Below are positions 10,953-22,888 of a stretch of 64,000 nucleotides of DNA, piece after piece. The notes under the pieces were generated by a model that was given only the letters and a program-made list of their open reading frames with translations, was not told the origin of the DNA and ran no database searches. Location of the stretch: the NCBI GenBank assembly GCA_043228905.1, contig JBHGNT010000022.1:3224001-3288000 (forward strand), in the 5' to 3' direction. The translations under genes were made by a program, and so were the position numbers. This stretch comes from Azolla caroliniana. Its lineage: Eukaryota > Polypodiophyta. Position 1 is the first letter of the stretch; the number at the start of each line of letters is the position of its first letter.

Positions 10953-12050
10953 ATGGACGATTCGTTGGGAGGCATGTTCAAGCTCACCAGCTCCAACTAC
11001 TCAGTGTGGAAGTCGAAGATGAGGGACATGTTCGTGGTTAAAGATCTTTGGTTGCCGGTTCAGGTCGGGGACAAGAGATCAGACAAGATCGATGCCTCGA
11101 TATGGGAGGTGATGCACATGAAGACAACAGTGTACATACGGTGCTTCATCGACATGAGCCTATACAACAACTTCAATGAAGAGAGTAAGGCTCATGAGAT
11201 CTGGGAGAATATCGGCATTATGTTTCAAAACAAAAATGTTGTTAATGAGGTTTCGGTATTTCGGAAGCTAGTAAGACTCTGGTACCAAGATGGCTCCAGC
11301 ATGGCGGAGCACATGAATGCCTTCCAGGAGCTGATCCACCAGGCAACATCATTGGAAGTACCTCTCGCTGATGAGGTACTAGCACTACTCCTACTCGGTT
11401 CCCTCCCCGATAGCTGGGAGACATTGGTTGTCACTTTCGGCAACGCCGGGCCGGAAGGGAAACAGTTATCCCTAGCAAGAGTGAAGTTGAGCTTGCTAGA
11501 TTAGGAGGCGCGTCAGATAGACAAGGATACGAGCTCCGACTCCAAAGTGCTCCTTACTGAATTGGAACGCGGAAGGCAAAGGAACCGTAGTCCCCAGAAC
11601 CAGGAAAAGTCAGGGACACGGTCAAAGTCAAGGGGGAGGCCTACTTGCTTTTATTGCGGCAAGTCGGGACACTTCCAGAAGAACTGTCGGCACTTCCGAA
11701 AAGACAAGGAAACCGACGGTACCGATTCGAAGTGGACACCGGACCGGAACAGTAAAGACCGGAGGGGACCTAACCGGAAGGGAACGACGGCAATCGCGGC
11801 AAGTGAAGAAGAGTTGATTCTCATCAACGAGGAGAGTGAGTTGAACCTTGCCGGCGACGAGACAACGTGGGTTGTCGATTCCGGAGCGTCGTTCCACCTT
11901 ACCCCGGACCGGAAATGCTTCTTATCCTACACAGTCGGTGATCACGGCTGTGTCCGGATGGGGAATGAAGGTACATGCCGAATTGTTGGCATAGGAGACG
12001 TGTGGTTGACAACACCAACCGGATGCAAGCTGCTGCTAAAGGATGTCTGA
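10953..12050 (+). pseudogene. Copia B gag and protease
   Basis: The ATG at 10953 starts a Gag beginning MDDSLGGMFKLTSSNYSVWKS, with Copia Gag helices to LPDSWETLVVTF. A TAG stop at 11502-11504 interrupts it. The frame continues with the zinc knuckle CFYCGKSGHFQKNC (CX2CX4HX4C) and the aspartic protease motif WVVDSGASFHLTP, then stops after CKLLLKDV. The N-terminal ~200 residues differ from those of Copia C, while the part from the zinc knuckle on is nearly the same. The gag start is upstream of all later breaks; the in-frame stop makes the product truncated. Confidence 0.85.
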
Positions 12051-14974
12051 CACGTTCTGGAGGTTTGACTAAACCTGATATCAGCCGGTCGGATAGATGA
12101 TGAAGGCTACACGGGTAGCATCTAGAACGGAGTCATGAAATTTAGCAAAGGGAGCTTGATAGTGGCTCGGGTCAGAAAGGTCAACACGTTGTACCTGATG
12201 AATGCCCGTTTATGCCCGGAAGAAGTGAACATTGCATCCAACACTGCCGGTGGGCTGTGGCACAAGAGACTGTGTCACATGAGCGTGAAGGGGATGAAGA
12301 GGCTTGCTGATGACAACCTCTTTCCGGTGGAGAACGTGTATCTTGAAAGGTGCACCGACTGTCTAGCCGGGAAGCAAAACCGGACCTCCTTCTGATCAAG
12401 GCCACCGATGAGACCTAATGCACCATTGGAGTTGGTGCATACCGATGTGTGTCAAGTGGACATGAGGTCCCATGCCGGAGTGCAGTACTTCGTGACGTTC
12501 ATAGATGACCACAGCAGGAGGCTGTGGGCCACACCGTTGAAGACGAAGAATCAGGTGTTATCCGTCTTCAAGGAGCTCCACGCAAGAGTGGAAAGAGAAT
12601 CCGGACGGAAGTTGAAGCGGTTCGAGCAGATAACGGAGGAGAATACCGGGGGCAGTTCGAGGAGTACTGCCGCTCGAAGGGAATCCGGCTCCAATTTACT
12701 GTGCCGAAGACACCGAAACTAAACGGGCTGGCCGAGAGGATGAACCGGACCATAATGGAGAGGGTCCAGAGTATGCTAGCACATGCTAAGCTACCCAAGA
12801 CGTTTTAGGTTGAGGCATTGTTGACAGTGACGTATGTAATAAACAAATCACCCTCAATGCCCTTGGATGGAGACACGCCACAAAAGGTGTGGACCGGTAA
12901 GGAAGTGTCCTACCGGCATCTGAAGGTATTTGGGTGTCTCGCGTACGTGCATGTTGCTAAGGACCGGAGAGGAAAGTTGGAATCAAAGACCGGGCCATGC
13001 ATATTCCTCGGATACGGTGATGATGAGTTCGGCTACAGAGTGTGGGATCCGGTTTACAAGAAGGTTTTCCGGAGCCAAGATATTATCTTCATGGAGGACA
13101 AGACTCTTGCCGACTGGGAGTCAGAGAAGAAGAAAATGAACTCCGATGAGATTCAGACCCACCCGGCTAAGAGCCGGTTGACACTCGAGGAACCAACCGG
13201 TTACGAGGATACCGAACCAGCAGAAGAAGAAGTGGAGGAAGCCGAAACCGGAACCGGCCAAGAACCCGAATCGGATTCGGATGAAGAACAAACAAATAGA
13301 GGAGCCGGTTGCCGAAAGCCAAAGACGGAGATATCCTCTCAGAGAGAGAAGTGCCCCCCGGATATTTCCGGATGCAGAGCATGTGGTGCTGACTGATGAG
13401 GGAGAGCCGGAAAGCTTCGAAGAAGCAAAGGATGACACCCATAGCCGCAAGTGGTTGAGTGCCATGCAGGACGAGATGGATGCCCTGCATGAGAACCACA
13501 CGTATGAATTGGTGGAGTTGCCGAAAGGAAAGAGCGCACTCCGAAACAAGTGGGTGTACAAGTTGAAACCGGGAGATGCCCGGAACCCTCCAAGGTACAA
13601 AGACAGGATCGTGGTGAAGGGGTTCCAGCAAAAGAAGGGTGTGGACTTCAACGAGATATTTGCCCCAGTAGTAAAGATGACTTACATCCGGACGGTGCTA
13701 AGCATAGCGGCAAGCATGGACCTCGAGGTAGAGTAGTTAGACGTGAAGACGACGTTCCTCCACGGCAACCTCGAAGAGGAGATCTACATGCAACAACTGG
13801 AGGGATTTGTGAAGAAAGGGAAGGAGCACTTGGTTTTCCGGTTGAAGAAGAGCCTCTACGGGTTGAAGCAGGCTCCCCAGCAATGGTACCGGAAGTTCGA
13901 CTCCTTCATGACCGATCAAGGGTACCCCAAGACGCAAGCCGATCACTGCGTATTTGTGAAGAAGTTCGAAGGTGGAGACTTCCTGATACTCCTCTTGTAT
14001 GTGGACGACATGTTGATCGTCAGACGAGACCAAGTCAAGAAAAGGACACTAAAGAAGGCCCTGAACCGGACCTTCTCAATGAAAGACTTGGGTACGGCAA
14101 GACATATGTTAGGTATGCATATCATTCGGGACCGGCCAACGAAGCAATTGTGGCTGTCACAGGAGAAGTACGTGACAAAGGTGCTTCAGCAGTTCAACAT
14201 GTCAGATGCGAAACCGGTCGAATCGACACTTCCGGCAAACTACAAGTTATCCGGTAAGCAAAGCCCAAAGATGAAGGCAGAGAAGGAGGATATGATGAAG
14301 ATACCATATGCCTCTGCCGTCGGGAGCCTAATGTACGCAATGGTGTGTACCCGACCGGATATCGGATATGCAGTCGAAGTGGTGAGCCGGTTTATGAGCA
14401 ATCCCGACAATGAGCTCTGGAATGCGGTAAAATGGATACTCCGATACTTGAAAGGCACCTCAAGTATGTGTCTCCGATTCGGCTCTAGTAAACCCCAACA
14501 TAACGGTTTCACCGATTCGGATATGTCGGCTGATGCAGAAACCAACCAGTCAACATCCAAATACGTCATGACATATGTGGGGCGAGCTGTTTCGTGGCAA
14601 TCAAGGCTGCAGAAGACGGTTGCGTTGTCAACCACGGAAGTGGAGTACATGGCGGTTGTGCAAGCCGGCAAGGAAATACTATGGATGAAGGACTTCATCG
14701 AAGAGTTAGGGATCTAGCAAGAGGAATATCGGCTCTATTGCGACGGTCAAAGTGCCATCCACCTTGCGAAGAACGCAACATATCACTCCAAGACGAAGCA
14801 CATCCAGCGAAGGTACCACTGCATTCGGGAGCGAATAGAAGACCGAGAGTTTGTGCTGACGAAGATCCACACGGAGGAGAACGGGTCGGATATGCTGGCC
14901 AAGGTGTTGACGCTCGACAAGCTAGACGCAAGCCGAAAGCAGATTGGACTGTCGAGGTATCCCATGCCGGAGTG
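12051..14974 (+). pseudogene. Copia B integrase, reverse transcriptase and RNase H
   Basis: Broken pieces follow the Copia order. GAG-pre-integrase: LWHKRLCHMS and CTDCLAGKQNRTSF. Integrase: VHTDVCQVD, then a frameshift near 12620, then LNGLAERMNRT. Integrase C-terminus: YRHLKVFGCLAYVHV and FLGYGDDEFGYRVWDP. An acidic linker follows. RT runs from AMQDEMDALHENHTYELVELP through the YVDD site in ILLLYVDDMLIV. RNase H has ALSTTEVEYMAV and HSKTKHIQRRYH. At least five in-frame stops (for example 13734-13736 and 14715-14717) and a frameshift between 13281 and 13396 disable it. Several stops lie where Copia C has CAG or CGA codons. Confidence 0.85.
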
Positions 14975-14985
14975 AAGGGGGAGTT

Positions 14986-15645
14986 TATTAGGATCTTGGT
15001 CCCTCCGGATGGGATACAAAGGCCCGGCATCAGAAGACTCGGTGAGAACCAGATAACAAGTACTCGGCAAGGAAGATCCGGTGAGAATCGGATGATACAG
15101 ACCCAGTGAGAACCGGATGACAAGTACCCGGCAAGGAAGACCCAGTGAGAACCAGATGTTGTAAGCCCGGTGAGACCTCTCATCGGATGGAAGGGACATA
15201 CATGTAAATATGTTCCAGAGAGCCCACTGGGGCTATATCTATAAATAGCCTGAAAGTCATATTAGTATAAATATGACTTTGGGCAAACTCAATAGATACG
15301 ATGATAGAGTTATTGGTGTAACTTCTGTACAGTGCGTAAGAGAGAGAGAGAGAGAGAGAGAGCGATATACAGAGATTGTGTCTCTTTTGTAACCGCCGCT
15401 AGGCGAAGATTGTGAGTAAGACGTCGTTGCCTTTGGGCTCCCTGTTTTATTACTTGACATAGTGATAGTTTGGAGTCTGTGGACTCCCGTGGTTTTTCCC
15501 TCTCAGGCTTTTCCACGTTAATATCTTGTGTATTCTCTTTTTGTTTTGTGTACTTACCTCCATTCCCATTTCTTCTGTGTTTGATTGGCATCAAGTGATC
15601 TACGCTTCGGTTGTGGCCGGAGATTATTCCGCATATTTCGCGTGA
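14986..15645 (+). repeat. 3' LTR of Copia B
   Basis: Starts TATTAGGATC, a mutated TGTTAGG, immediately after the polypurine tract GAAGGGGGAGTT. It ends TTTCGCGTGA, then satellite resumes at GTCTGAAAGGGCG. Many differences from the 5' LTR point to an old insertion. Confidence 0.85.
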
Positions 15646-18600
15646 GTCTGAAAGGGCGTGTGTTCAAATCTCACTCTCATCATCAATGTAAAATAAAAAT
15701 GTTTCGTTTTGGCAACGAGTTGATTAGGCAATATCAGATGTGGATGAGGTTGCCGAATTGGCCTAAGACGCTAGATTAAGGTTCTAGTCTGGCAAGGCAT
15801 GGGTTCAAATCCCACTCTCATCATCGATGTAAAATGAACATGCTTTGTTTTGGCGACAGGTTCATGAGGAGGCCGAGTTGGTCTAAGCCGCTAGTTTAAG
15901 GTTCTAGTCTAAAAGGGGATGTCGTGAAATCCCACTCTCATCATCGATGTAAAGTGAACATGGTTCGTTTTGTCGATGAGTTGATTAGGCAACATCATAT
16001 GTGGATCAGGTGGCCAAGCTGGCCGAAAATGCTAGATTAAGGTTCTAGTCTGAAAGGGCATGCGTTCAAATCCCACTCTCATCATCGATGTAAAATGAAC
16101 ATGCTTAGTTATGGCGACGCGTTAATGAGGAGGTCGAGTTCGTATAAACCGCTAGTTTAAGATTCTAGTCCGAAAGGGCATGTGGTGAAATTCCACTCTC
16201 ATCATCGATGTAATGCGAACAATCTTCGTTATGGCGACGAGTTGATTAGGCAACACGATAAGTGAATGACGTGGCCGACTTGGTTTAAGGTTAGAACCTA
16301 GATTAAAGTTCTAGTCCGAAAACGCGTGGATTCAAATCCCACTCTCATCATCGATGTAAAATGAACATACTTCATTTTGGTGACGGGTTGTTTAGCCAAC
16401 ACGATAAGTGGAAAAGGTAGCCGACTTCTTCTAAGGTGCTAGAATAAGGTTCAAGTCCGAAAGGCTGTGGGTCGAAATCTCACTCTCATCATCGGTATAG
16501 AATAAACAAGCGTTGTTTTGGTAATGGTTGATTAGGCAACACGATAAGCGGATGAGGTAACCAAGTTGGTCTGAGGCGCTAGATTAAGGTTCTTCTCCGA
16601 AAGGGCACGGGTTCAAAGGCCACGCTCATCATCGATGCATAATAAGGATATATCGTTTTGCCGATGAGTTAATTAGGCCACATGATATATGGATGAGGTG
16701 GCCGAGTTGGTCTAAGGTGCTAGATTAAGGTTCTAGTCCGAAAGGACACGTGATCATATCCCACTCTAATCATCATTGTAAAGTGAACATGCTTCGTTTT
16801 GGCGACGAGTTCATTAGGCAATATGATAAGTGGATGAGGTGGCCGAGTTTTTCCAAGGTGCGGTGCTAAATTAAGGTTCTAGTTTGGAAGGGCGTGTGTT
16901 CAAATCCCACTCTCATCATCGATGTAAAATGAACATCGTCGTTCTAGTGACGATTGATTACGCAACACAATAAGTGGATGAGGTGGCCAAGTTGGTCTCA
17001 GACTCTAGATTAAGGTTCTAGTCCGAAAGGCATCCCACTCTCATCATCGATGTAAAATGAACATGTGTCGTTTTGGTGGCGGGCGTATTAAGCAACAAGG
17101 TAACACACCGAGGCGGTAGCTGTAGGTTCTAGTCTGAAAGGGCATGGGTACAAATCTCACTCTCATCATCAATGTAAAATAAACATGTTTCGTTTTGACG
17201 ATGAGTTGATTAGACAATATCATATGAGGATGACGTTGCCGAATTGGCCTAAGACGCTAGATTAAGGTTCTAGTCCGGAAGGGCGTAGGTTCAAATCCCA
17301 CTCTTATCATTGATGTAAAATGAACATGCTTTGTTTTTTACGGCAGGTTCATGAGGAGGCCGAGTTTTTCTAAGCCGCTAGTTCAAGGTTCTAGTCTGAA
17401 AGGGGATGTGGTGAAATCCCACTCTCATCATCGATGTAAAGTGAACATGGTTTGTTTTGGCAATGATTTAATTACGCAACATCATATGTGGATCAGGTGG
17501 CAAAGGTGGCCGAAAATGCTAGATTAAGGTTCTAGTCCGAAAGGGCGTGGGATCAAATCCCACTGTCATTATCGATTCAAAATGAACATGCTTTGTTTTG
17601 GCGACGTGTTAATGAAGAGGCCGAGTTTGTATAAGCCATTGGTTTAAGGTTCTAGTCTGGAAGGGCATGCGGTGAAATCCCACTCTCATCATCGATGTAA
17701 TATGAACATGGTTCGTTTTTGTGATGAGTTGATTAGACAACACGATAAGTGGATAACGTAGCCGAGTTGGTTTAAGGTTAGAACCTAGATTAAAGTTCAA
17801 GTCCGAAAATGCGTGGGTTCAAATCCCACTCTCATCATCGCTATAAAATGACCATACTTCGTTTTGGTGACGGGTTGATTAGCCAACACAATAAGTAGAT
17901 AAGGTGGCCGAGTTCTTTTATGCTGCTAGAATAGGGTTCTACTCCGAAAGGCCGTGGGTCAAAATCTCACTCTCATCATCGGTATAGAATAAAGAAGTGT
18001 CGTTTTGGTAACGAGTGATTAGGCAACATGATAAGTGGATGAGGTGGCTGAGTTGGTCTAAGGCGCTAGATTTAGGTTCTAGTCCGATAGGGCGTGGGTT
18101 CAAATCCCAGTCTCATGATCAATGTAAAATAAACATGCGTCGTTTTCGTGGTGGGGGTTTTAGGCAACAGGGTAGACTGAGGTGGTGGAGTTGGTGTAAG
18201 GCGCTAAATTAAGGTTCTAGGCAAAAAGGCCATGGGTTGCAATCCCACTATCATAATTGATGTAAAATAGGTTGTATGTAAAATGGACAACCATCGTTCT
18301 AGGCACTGTTGACTAGGCAACACGATAAGTGGATGAGGTGGTTACATTGGTCTAAGGCGCTATATTACGGGTCAAGTCCGACTGGGCGTGGGTTCAACTC
18401 CCACTCTCATCATCGATGTATGATAAGCTTGTATCATTTTGGCGATGAGTTATTACGTAACACGATATATGCATGAGGTAGCTGAGTTGGTCTAAGGTGC
18501 TATGTTAAGGTTCTAGTACGAAGGGGCATGTGGTCAAATCCCACTCTCGTCATTATTGTAAACTGAACATGCTTAGTTTGGGCGACGTGTTCGTTAGGCA

Positions 18601-18753
18601 ACACGATAACTGGATAAGGTGGCCGAGTTGGTCTAAGGCGCTAGATTAAGGTTCTAGTCCGAAAGGGCATGGGTGCAAATCCGACTCTTATCATTGATGT
18701 AAAATGAACATGTGTCATTTTTGTGACGCGTTGACTAGGCAACACAATAAGTG

Positions 18754-18834
18754 GATGAGGTGGCCGAGTTGGTCTAAGGCGCTAGATTAAGGTTCTAGTC
18801 CGAAAAGGCGTGGGTTCAAATCCCACTCTCATGA
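18754..18834 (+). tRNA. tRNA-Leu(AAG)-like unit
   Basis: All arms are present with anticodon AAG. It differs from consensus in the variable arm (CGAAAAGG) and at the acceptor 3' end (CTCATG, one mismatch). A and B boxes match consensus. Confidence 0.5.
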
Positions 18835-19826
18835 TTGATGTAAATTGGACATGCTTCGTTTTCGAGACCCGTTGATTAGGCAACAAGATAAGAGGATGAG
18901 GTAGCCACGTTCATCAAAGGCGGTAGGTTTAGCTTGTAGTTTGAAAGGGGGTGGGTACAAATCTCACTCTCATCATCAATGTAAAATAAACATGTTTCGT
19001 TTTGGTGATTAGTTGATTAGGCAATATCATATGTGGATGACGTTGCCAAATTGGCCTAAGACGCTAGATTAAGGTTCTAGTCCGGCAGGTCGTGGGTTCA
19101 AATCCCACTCTCATCATCGATGTAAAATGAACATGCTTTGTTTTGACCGAGTTTTTCTAAGCCGCTAGTTTAAGGTTCTAGTCCGAAAGGGGATGTGGTG
19201 AAATCCCACTCTCATCATCGATGTAAAGTGAACATGGTTTGTTTTGGCGATGAGTTGATTATGTAACATCATATGTGGATCAGGTGGCAAAGGTAGCCAA
19301 AAATGCTAGATTAAGGTTCTAGTCCAAAAGGGCGTGGGATCAAATCCCACTCTCATCATCGATTCAAAATGAAAATGCTTTGTTTTGGCGACGTGTTAAT
19401 GAGGAGGCCGAGTTTGTAGAAGCCGCTGGTTTAAGGTTCTAGTCCGGAAGGGCATGTGGTCAAATCCCACTCTCATCATCGATGTAATGTGAACATGCTT
19501 CGTTTTTGCGACGACTTGATTAGACAACACGATAAGTGGATGATGTAGCCGAGTTGGTTTAAGGTTAGAACCTAGATTAAAGTTCAAGTCCGAAAACGCG
19601 TGCGTTCAAATCCCACTCTCATCATCGATGTAAAATGAACATGCTTCGTTTTGGTGGCGAGTTTATTGGGCAACAGGATAAGTGGATGAGGTAGCCGACT
19701 TGGTCAAAGGCGCCAGATTAAGGTTCTAGTCCAAAAGGGCATGGGTTTAAATCCCACTCTCATCATCGATGTAAAATGAACATATCTTCGTTTTGGTGAC
19801 GAGTTGATTCCAGAACACGATAAGTG

Positions 19827-19906
19827 GATGAGGTGGCCGAGTTGGTCTAAGGTGCTAGATTATGGTTCTAGTCCAGAAGGGCGTGGGTTCAAATCCATTG
19901 TCATTA
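19827..19906 (+). tRNA. tRNA-Leu-like unit with anticodon changed to ATG
   Basis: The anticodon loop is TTATGGT instead of TTAAGGT, giving ATG at 19862-19864. The T stem has lost one base (AATCCATTG). It is probably a decayed copy; an A-to-T change alone would alter codon recognition but not the leucine identity elements. Confidence 0.35.
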
Positions 19907-20908
19907 TCAATGTAAAATGAACATTATTCGTTTTAGTGATAGGTTTAATAGACCACATGACAAGCAGATGAGGTGGCCGAGTTGGTATAAGGCGCTAGAT
20001 TAATGTTCTAGTCCAGAAAGGTGTAGGTTCAAATCCCACTCTCATTATCGATGTAAAATGAACATGCTTCCTTTTTGTGATGGGTTTAGTAGGCAATATG
20101 ATAATCGGATGAGGTGGCTGAGTTGGTCTAATGCGCTAGATTAAGGTTATAGTCCTAAAGGGCGTCGGTTCGAATCCCACTCTCATCATCGATGTAAAAT
20201 TCACATGGCTTCGTTTTGGAGATGAGTTGATTAGGCAACAGGATAAAAGGATGAGGTGACCGATTTGGTCTAAAGCGCTAGATTAAGGTTCTAATCCGAA
20301 ATGGCGTGGGTTCAAATCCCACTCTCATCACCGACGTAAAATGAACATTCTTCATTTTAGTGACAGGTTTAATAAAGAACAAGTCAGAAAGGGAAAGGGC
20401 GTGGGTTCAAATCCCACTCTCATCATCGATGTAAAATGAACATGCTTCATTTTGGTGACGAGTTTATTAGGCAACACGATAAGTGGATGAGGTGGCCGAG
20501 TTGGTCTAACCCTCTAGATTAAGGTTCTAGTCCAAAAGGGCGTGGGTTCAGATCCCACTCTCATCATCGATGTAAAATGAACATACATTGTTTTGGCGAT
20601 GGGTTGATTAGGCAACACGATAAACGGATGAGGTGGCCGAGTTGGTATAATACGCTACATTAAGGTTCTAGTCCGAAAACGTGGTGGTTCAAATCCCACT
20701 CTCATCATCGATGTAGAATGAACATGCTTCATTTTGGTGACGAGTTTATTAGCCAACACGAAAAGTGGATGAGGTGGCCATCTTGGTTGAAGGCGCTAGA
20801 TTAAGGTTCTAGTCCGAAAGGGCGCGGGTTCAAATGCCACTATCATCATCGATGTAAAATGAACATGCTTCGTTTTGGGCATGAGTTCATTACACAACAC
20901 GATAAGCA

Positions 20909-20989
20909 GATGAGGTGGCCGAGTTGTTCTAAGGCGCTAGATTAAGGTTCTAGTCCGAAGGGGCGTGGGTTCAAATGCCACTGCCATCA
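20909..20989 (+). tRNA. tRNA-Leu(AAG)-like unit
   Basis: Consensus anticodon arm and D stem. The T stem has one mismatch (GTGGG with GCCAC) and the acceptor 3' strand is CTGCCATC with one mismatch. Confidence 0.42.
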
Positions 20990-21049
20990 TCGATGTAAAA
21001 TGAACATTCTTCGTTTTGGTGACGGGTTTATTACGGAACATGATAAGCG

Positions 21050-21130
21050 GATGAGGTGGCCGACTTGGTATAAGGCGCTAGATTAAGGTTCTAGTCCAAA
21101 AGGGCATGGGTTTAAATCCCACCCTCATCA
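21050..21130 (+). tRNA. tRNA-Leu(AAG)-like unit
   Basis: The 3' acceptor strand is CCTCATC, fully Watson-Crick with GATGAGG. The anticodon arm is consensus. The B box is GGTTTAAATCC (one change) and the D loop has GACTTGGTATAAGG. Confidence 0.45.
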
Positions 21131-21980
21131 TCGATGTATAATGAACATTCTTCGTTTTGGTGATAGGTTGTTTAGGCAACATGATAAGTGGATGAGGTGG
21201 CCAAGTTGCTCTAAGGCGCAGGATTAAGGTTCTAGTCTGAAAGGGCGTGGGTGAAAATCCTACACTCATCATCGATGTAAAATGAACATGATTCGTTTTG
21301 GTGACGAGTTGGTTAGACAACACAATAACCGGATGAGGTGGCCGAGTTGGTCTAAAGCGCTAGATTAAGGTTCTCGTCCGAATGGGCGTGGTTTCCAATC
21401 CGACCCTCATCATCGATGTAAAATGAATATTCTTCGTTTTTGTCATGGGTTGACTCGGGAACAGGATCACCGGATGAAGTGGCCGAGTTGGGCTAAGGCG
21501 CTAGATTAAGGTTCTAGTCCGAAAGCGCATGGGTTCAAATCCCACACTCATCATCGATGTAAAATGAACATGCTTCGTTATGGGGACGAGTAGATTAGGC
21601 GACACGATAAGCTGAGGAGGTGGCCGAGTTGGTCTAAGGCACTAGATTAAGGTTCTAGTCCGAAAGGGAAAGGTCGTGGGTTCAAATCCCACTCTCATCA
21701 TCGATGTAAAATGAACATGCTTCATTTTTGTTATTAGACAACACGATAAGTGGATGAGGCGGCCGACTTGGTCAAAGGCACTAGATTAAGGTTCTAGTCC
21801 GAAAGGGCATGGGTTCAAATGCCACTCTCATCATCGATGTAAAATGAACATGCTTTGTTTTGGTGACGAGTTCATTAGACAACGTGATAAGCGGATGAGA
21901 TGGCCGAGTTGGTTTAAGGCGCTAGATTAACGTTCTAGTCCGAAAGAGCGTAGGTTCAAAACCACTGTCATCATCGAAGG

Positions 21981-22541
21981 TTGGATGGTCATTGTATTGT
22001 GGTTAGAGAATTAACTAGTTTTTGGTTCCATTGTGTTTAGGGAAATTGGAGGTATTGTTTAGAGAAAGCATATATTCAGAATTGGGAGTATCATACATTG
22101 AACGATAAGGAAGCAGTTGATGGGGAAATAGAAAAGAATGTTGACTTCACATATCAAGGACGTGGAGATACTCTGAGTGATGTCTTAAATGTTGGGGATA
22201 ATTTTGTTGTAGATGCAGAAGAAGGCAATTCTGAGAGTGATGATTTCTATATATTGAAGTGCACGGTTAGTAAACAGTGTGCAACATAGAATAAATTAGA
22301 TGCTTGGGGAAATGTTGTATTTACCAGGACATTCTACGTCGAAGGTATTTTTTATGCAAGATTAGATGATTACGATTATGTGTATAGGCTATTAGAAGAC
22401 AAACCAGTGGCGCACATGTACTCTCATTTGGTCAGGTGCATCAATGTCCCAATGTCGCAATACAATAGCTGCTCAGGTTTATACACAGTTAGTGCTAATG
22501 TGTATGAAAGTATTTACAACAGTATGCCATGGAATTTGTAG
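21981..22541 (+). pseudogene. Transposase gene, 3' part, separated from its 5' part
   Basis: A single frame runs from 21981 to the TAG at 22541 with two in-frame stops (near 22040 and at 22287-22289). It has VVRELTSFWFHC with spaced Cys and Trp residues, an acidic middle (NVGDNFVVDAEEGNSESDD) and a C-terminal block with DFYILKCTV, DAWGNVVF, VEGIFYARL and YSHLVRCINVP. From memory, similar blocks end large repeated proteins in seed-free plant genomes, after the part now found on the minus strand at 26392-28381. The frame appears to continue that protein once the inversion is undone. Confidence 0.6.
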
Positions 22542-22888
22542 CTACAAGTAGCAATTACCAGTTTTCTTGTAAAACAAACAAAGCACATGTATTGCAAATA
22601 AACAGTTTAATTGACCTGTTTGGGAGTTTTTTTTTTTCATATACAGTGTACTTTTTGTGCTTCTTCTATCAGGCTTCTATCTGATATACAGTTTAATAAT
22701 ATCATTTAGGGTTCTTTTTTCTGAGATGCAGATTTACTCAAGTGAACCATGTACAAGTTAAAATAGTTTGCATAATTTTAAGAAAAAGCACAACAATCCT
22801 GAACATACTCTTAAAATTACACAGTAGATAAGTCACTCAAAACAAGCAATTTAATTCTCAATTGATTAAGTGGTAGCAAATTACATAT

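Larger units (their letters stand above)
10275..15645 (+). mobile_element. Copia element B, decayed, plus strand
   Basis: A Ty1/copia element with two ~650 bp LTRs, an iMet-like primer-binding site and a GAAGGGGGAGT polypurine tract. It interrupts a satellite unit in the variable arm (position ~49). A possible 5-bp target duplication is GTCCG/GTCTG with one mismatch and four unexplained bases. Its protein is closely similar to that of Copia C at 47753-51181 but contains many stops and frameshifts. It keeps the integrase C-terminal and RT N-terminal region that C has lost. Confidence 0.9.
15646..21976 (+). repeat. tRNA-Leu(AAG) satellite, block 2 (~45 units)
   Basis: Longest block. The left half shows a higher-order pattern: marked units (spacer ATCAATGTAAAATAAA then a GCCGAATTGGCC D arm, followed by a GAGGAGGCCGAGTT unit) recur at about 15681, 17171 and 18976, roughly 10 to 13 units apart. 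The right half, from about 19620, is more uniform. Three kinds of variant are visible: TTAGAACC inserts (about 16285, 17790, 19567), variable-arm expansion (21665) and anticodon changes (19862, 20012). The block ends at CATCATCG where the transposon half begins. Confidence 0.93.
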
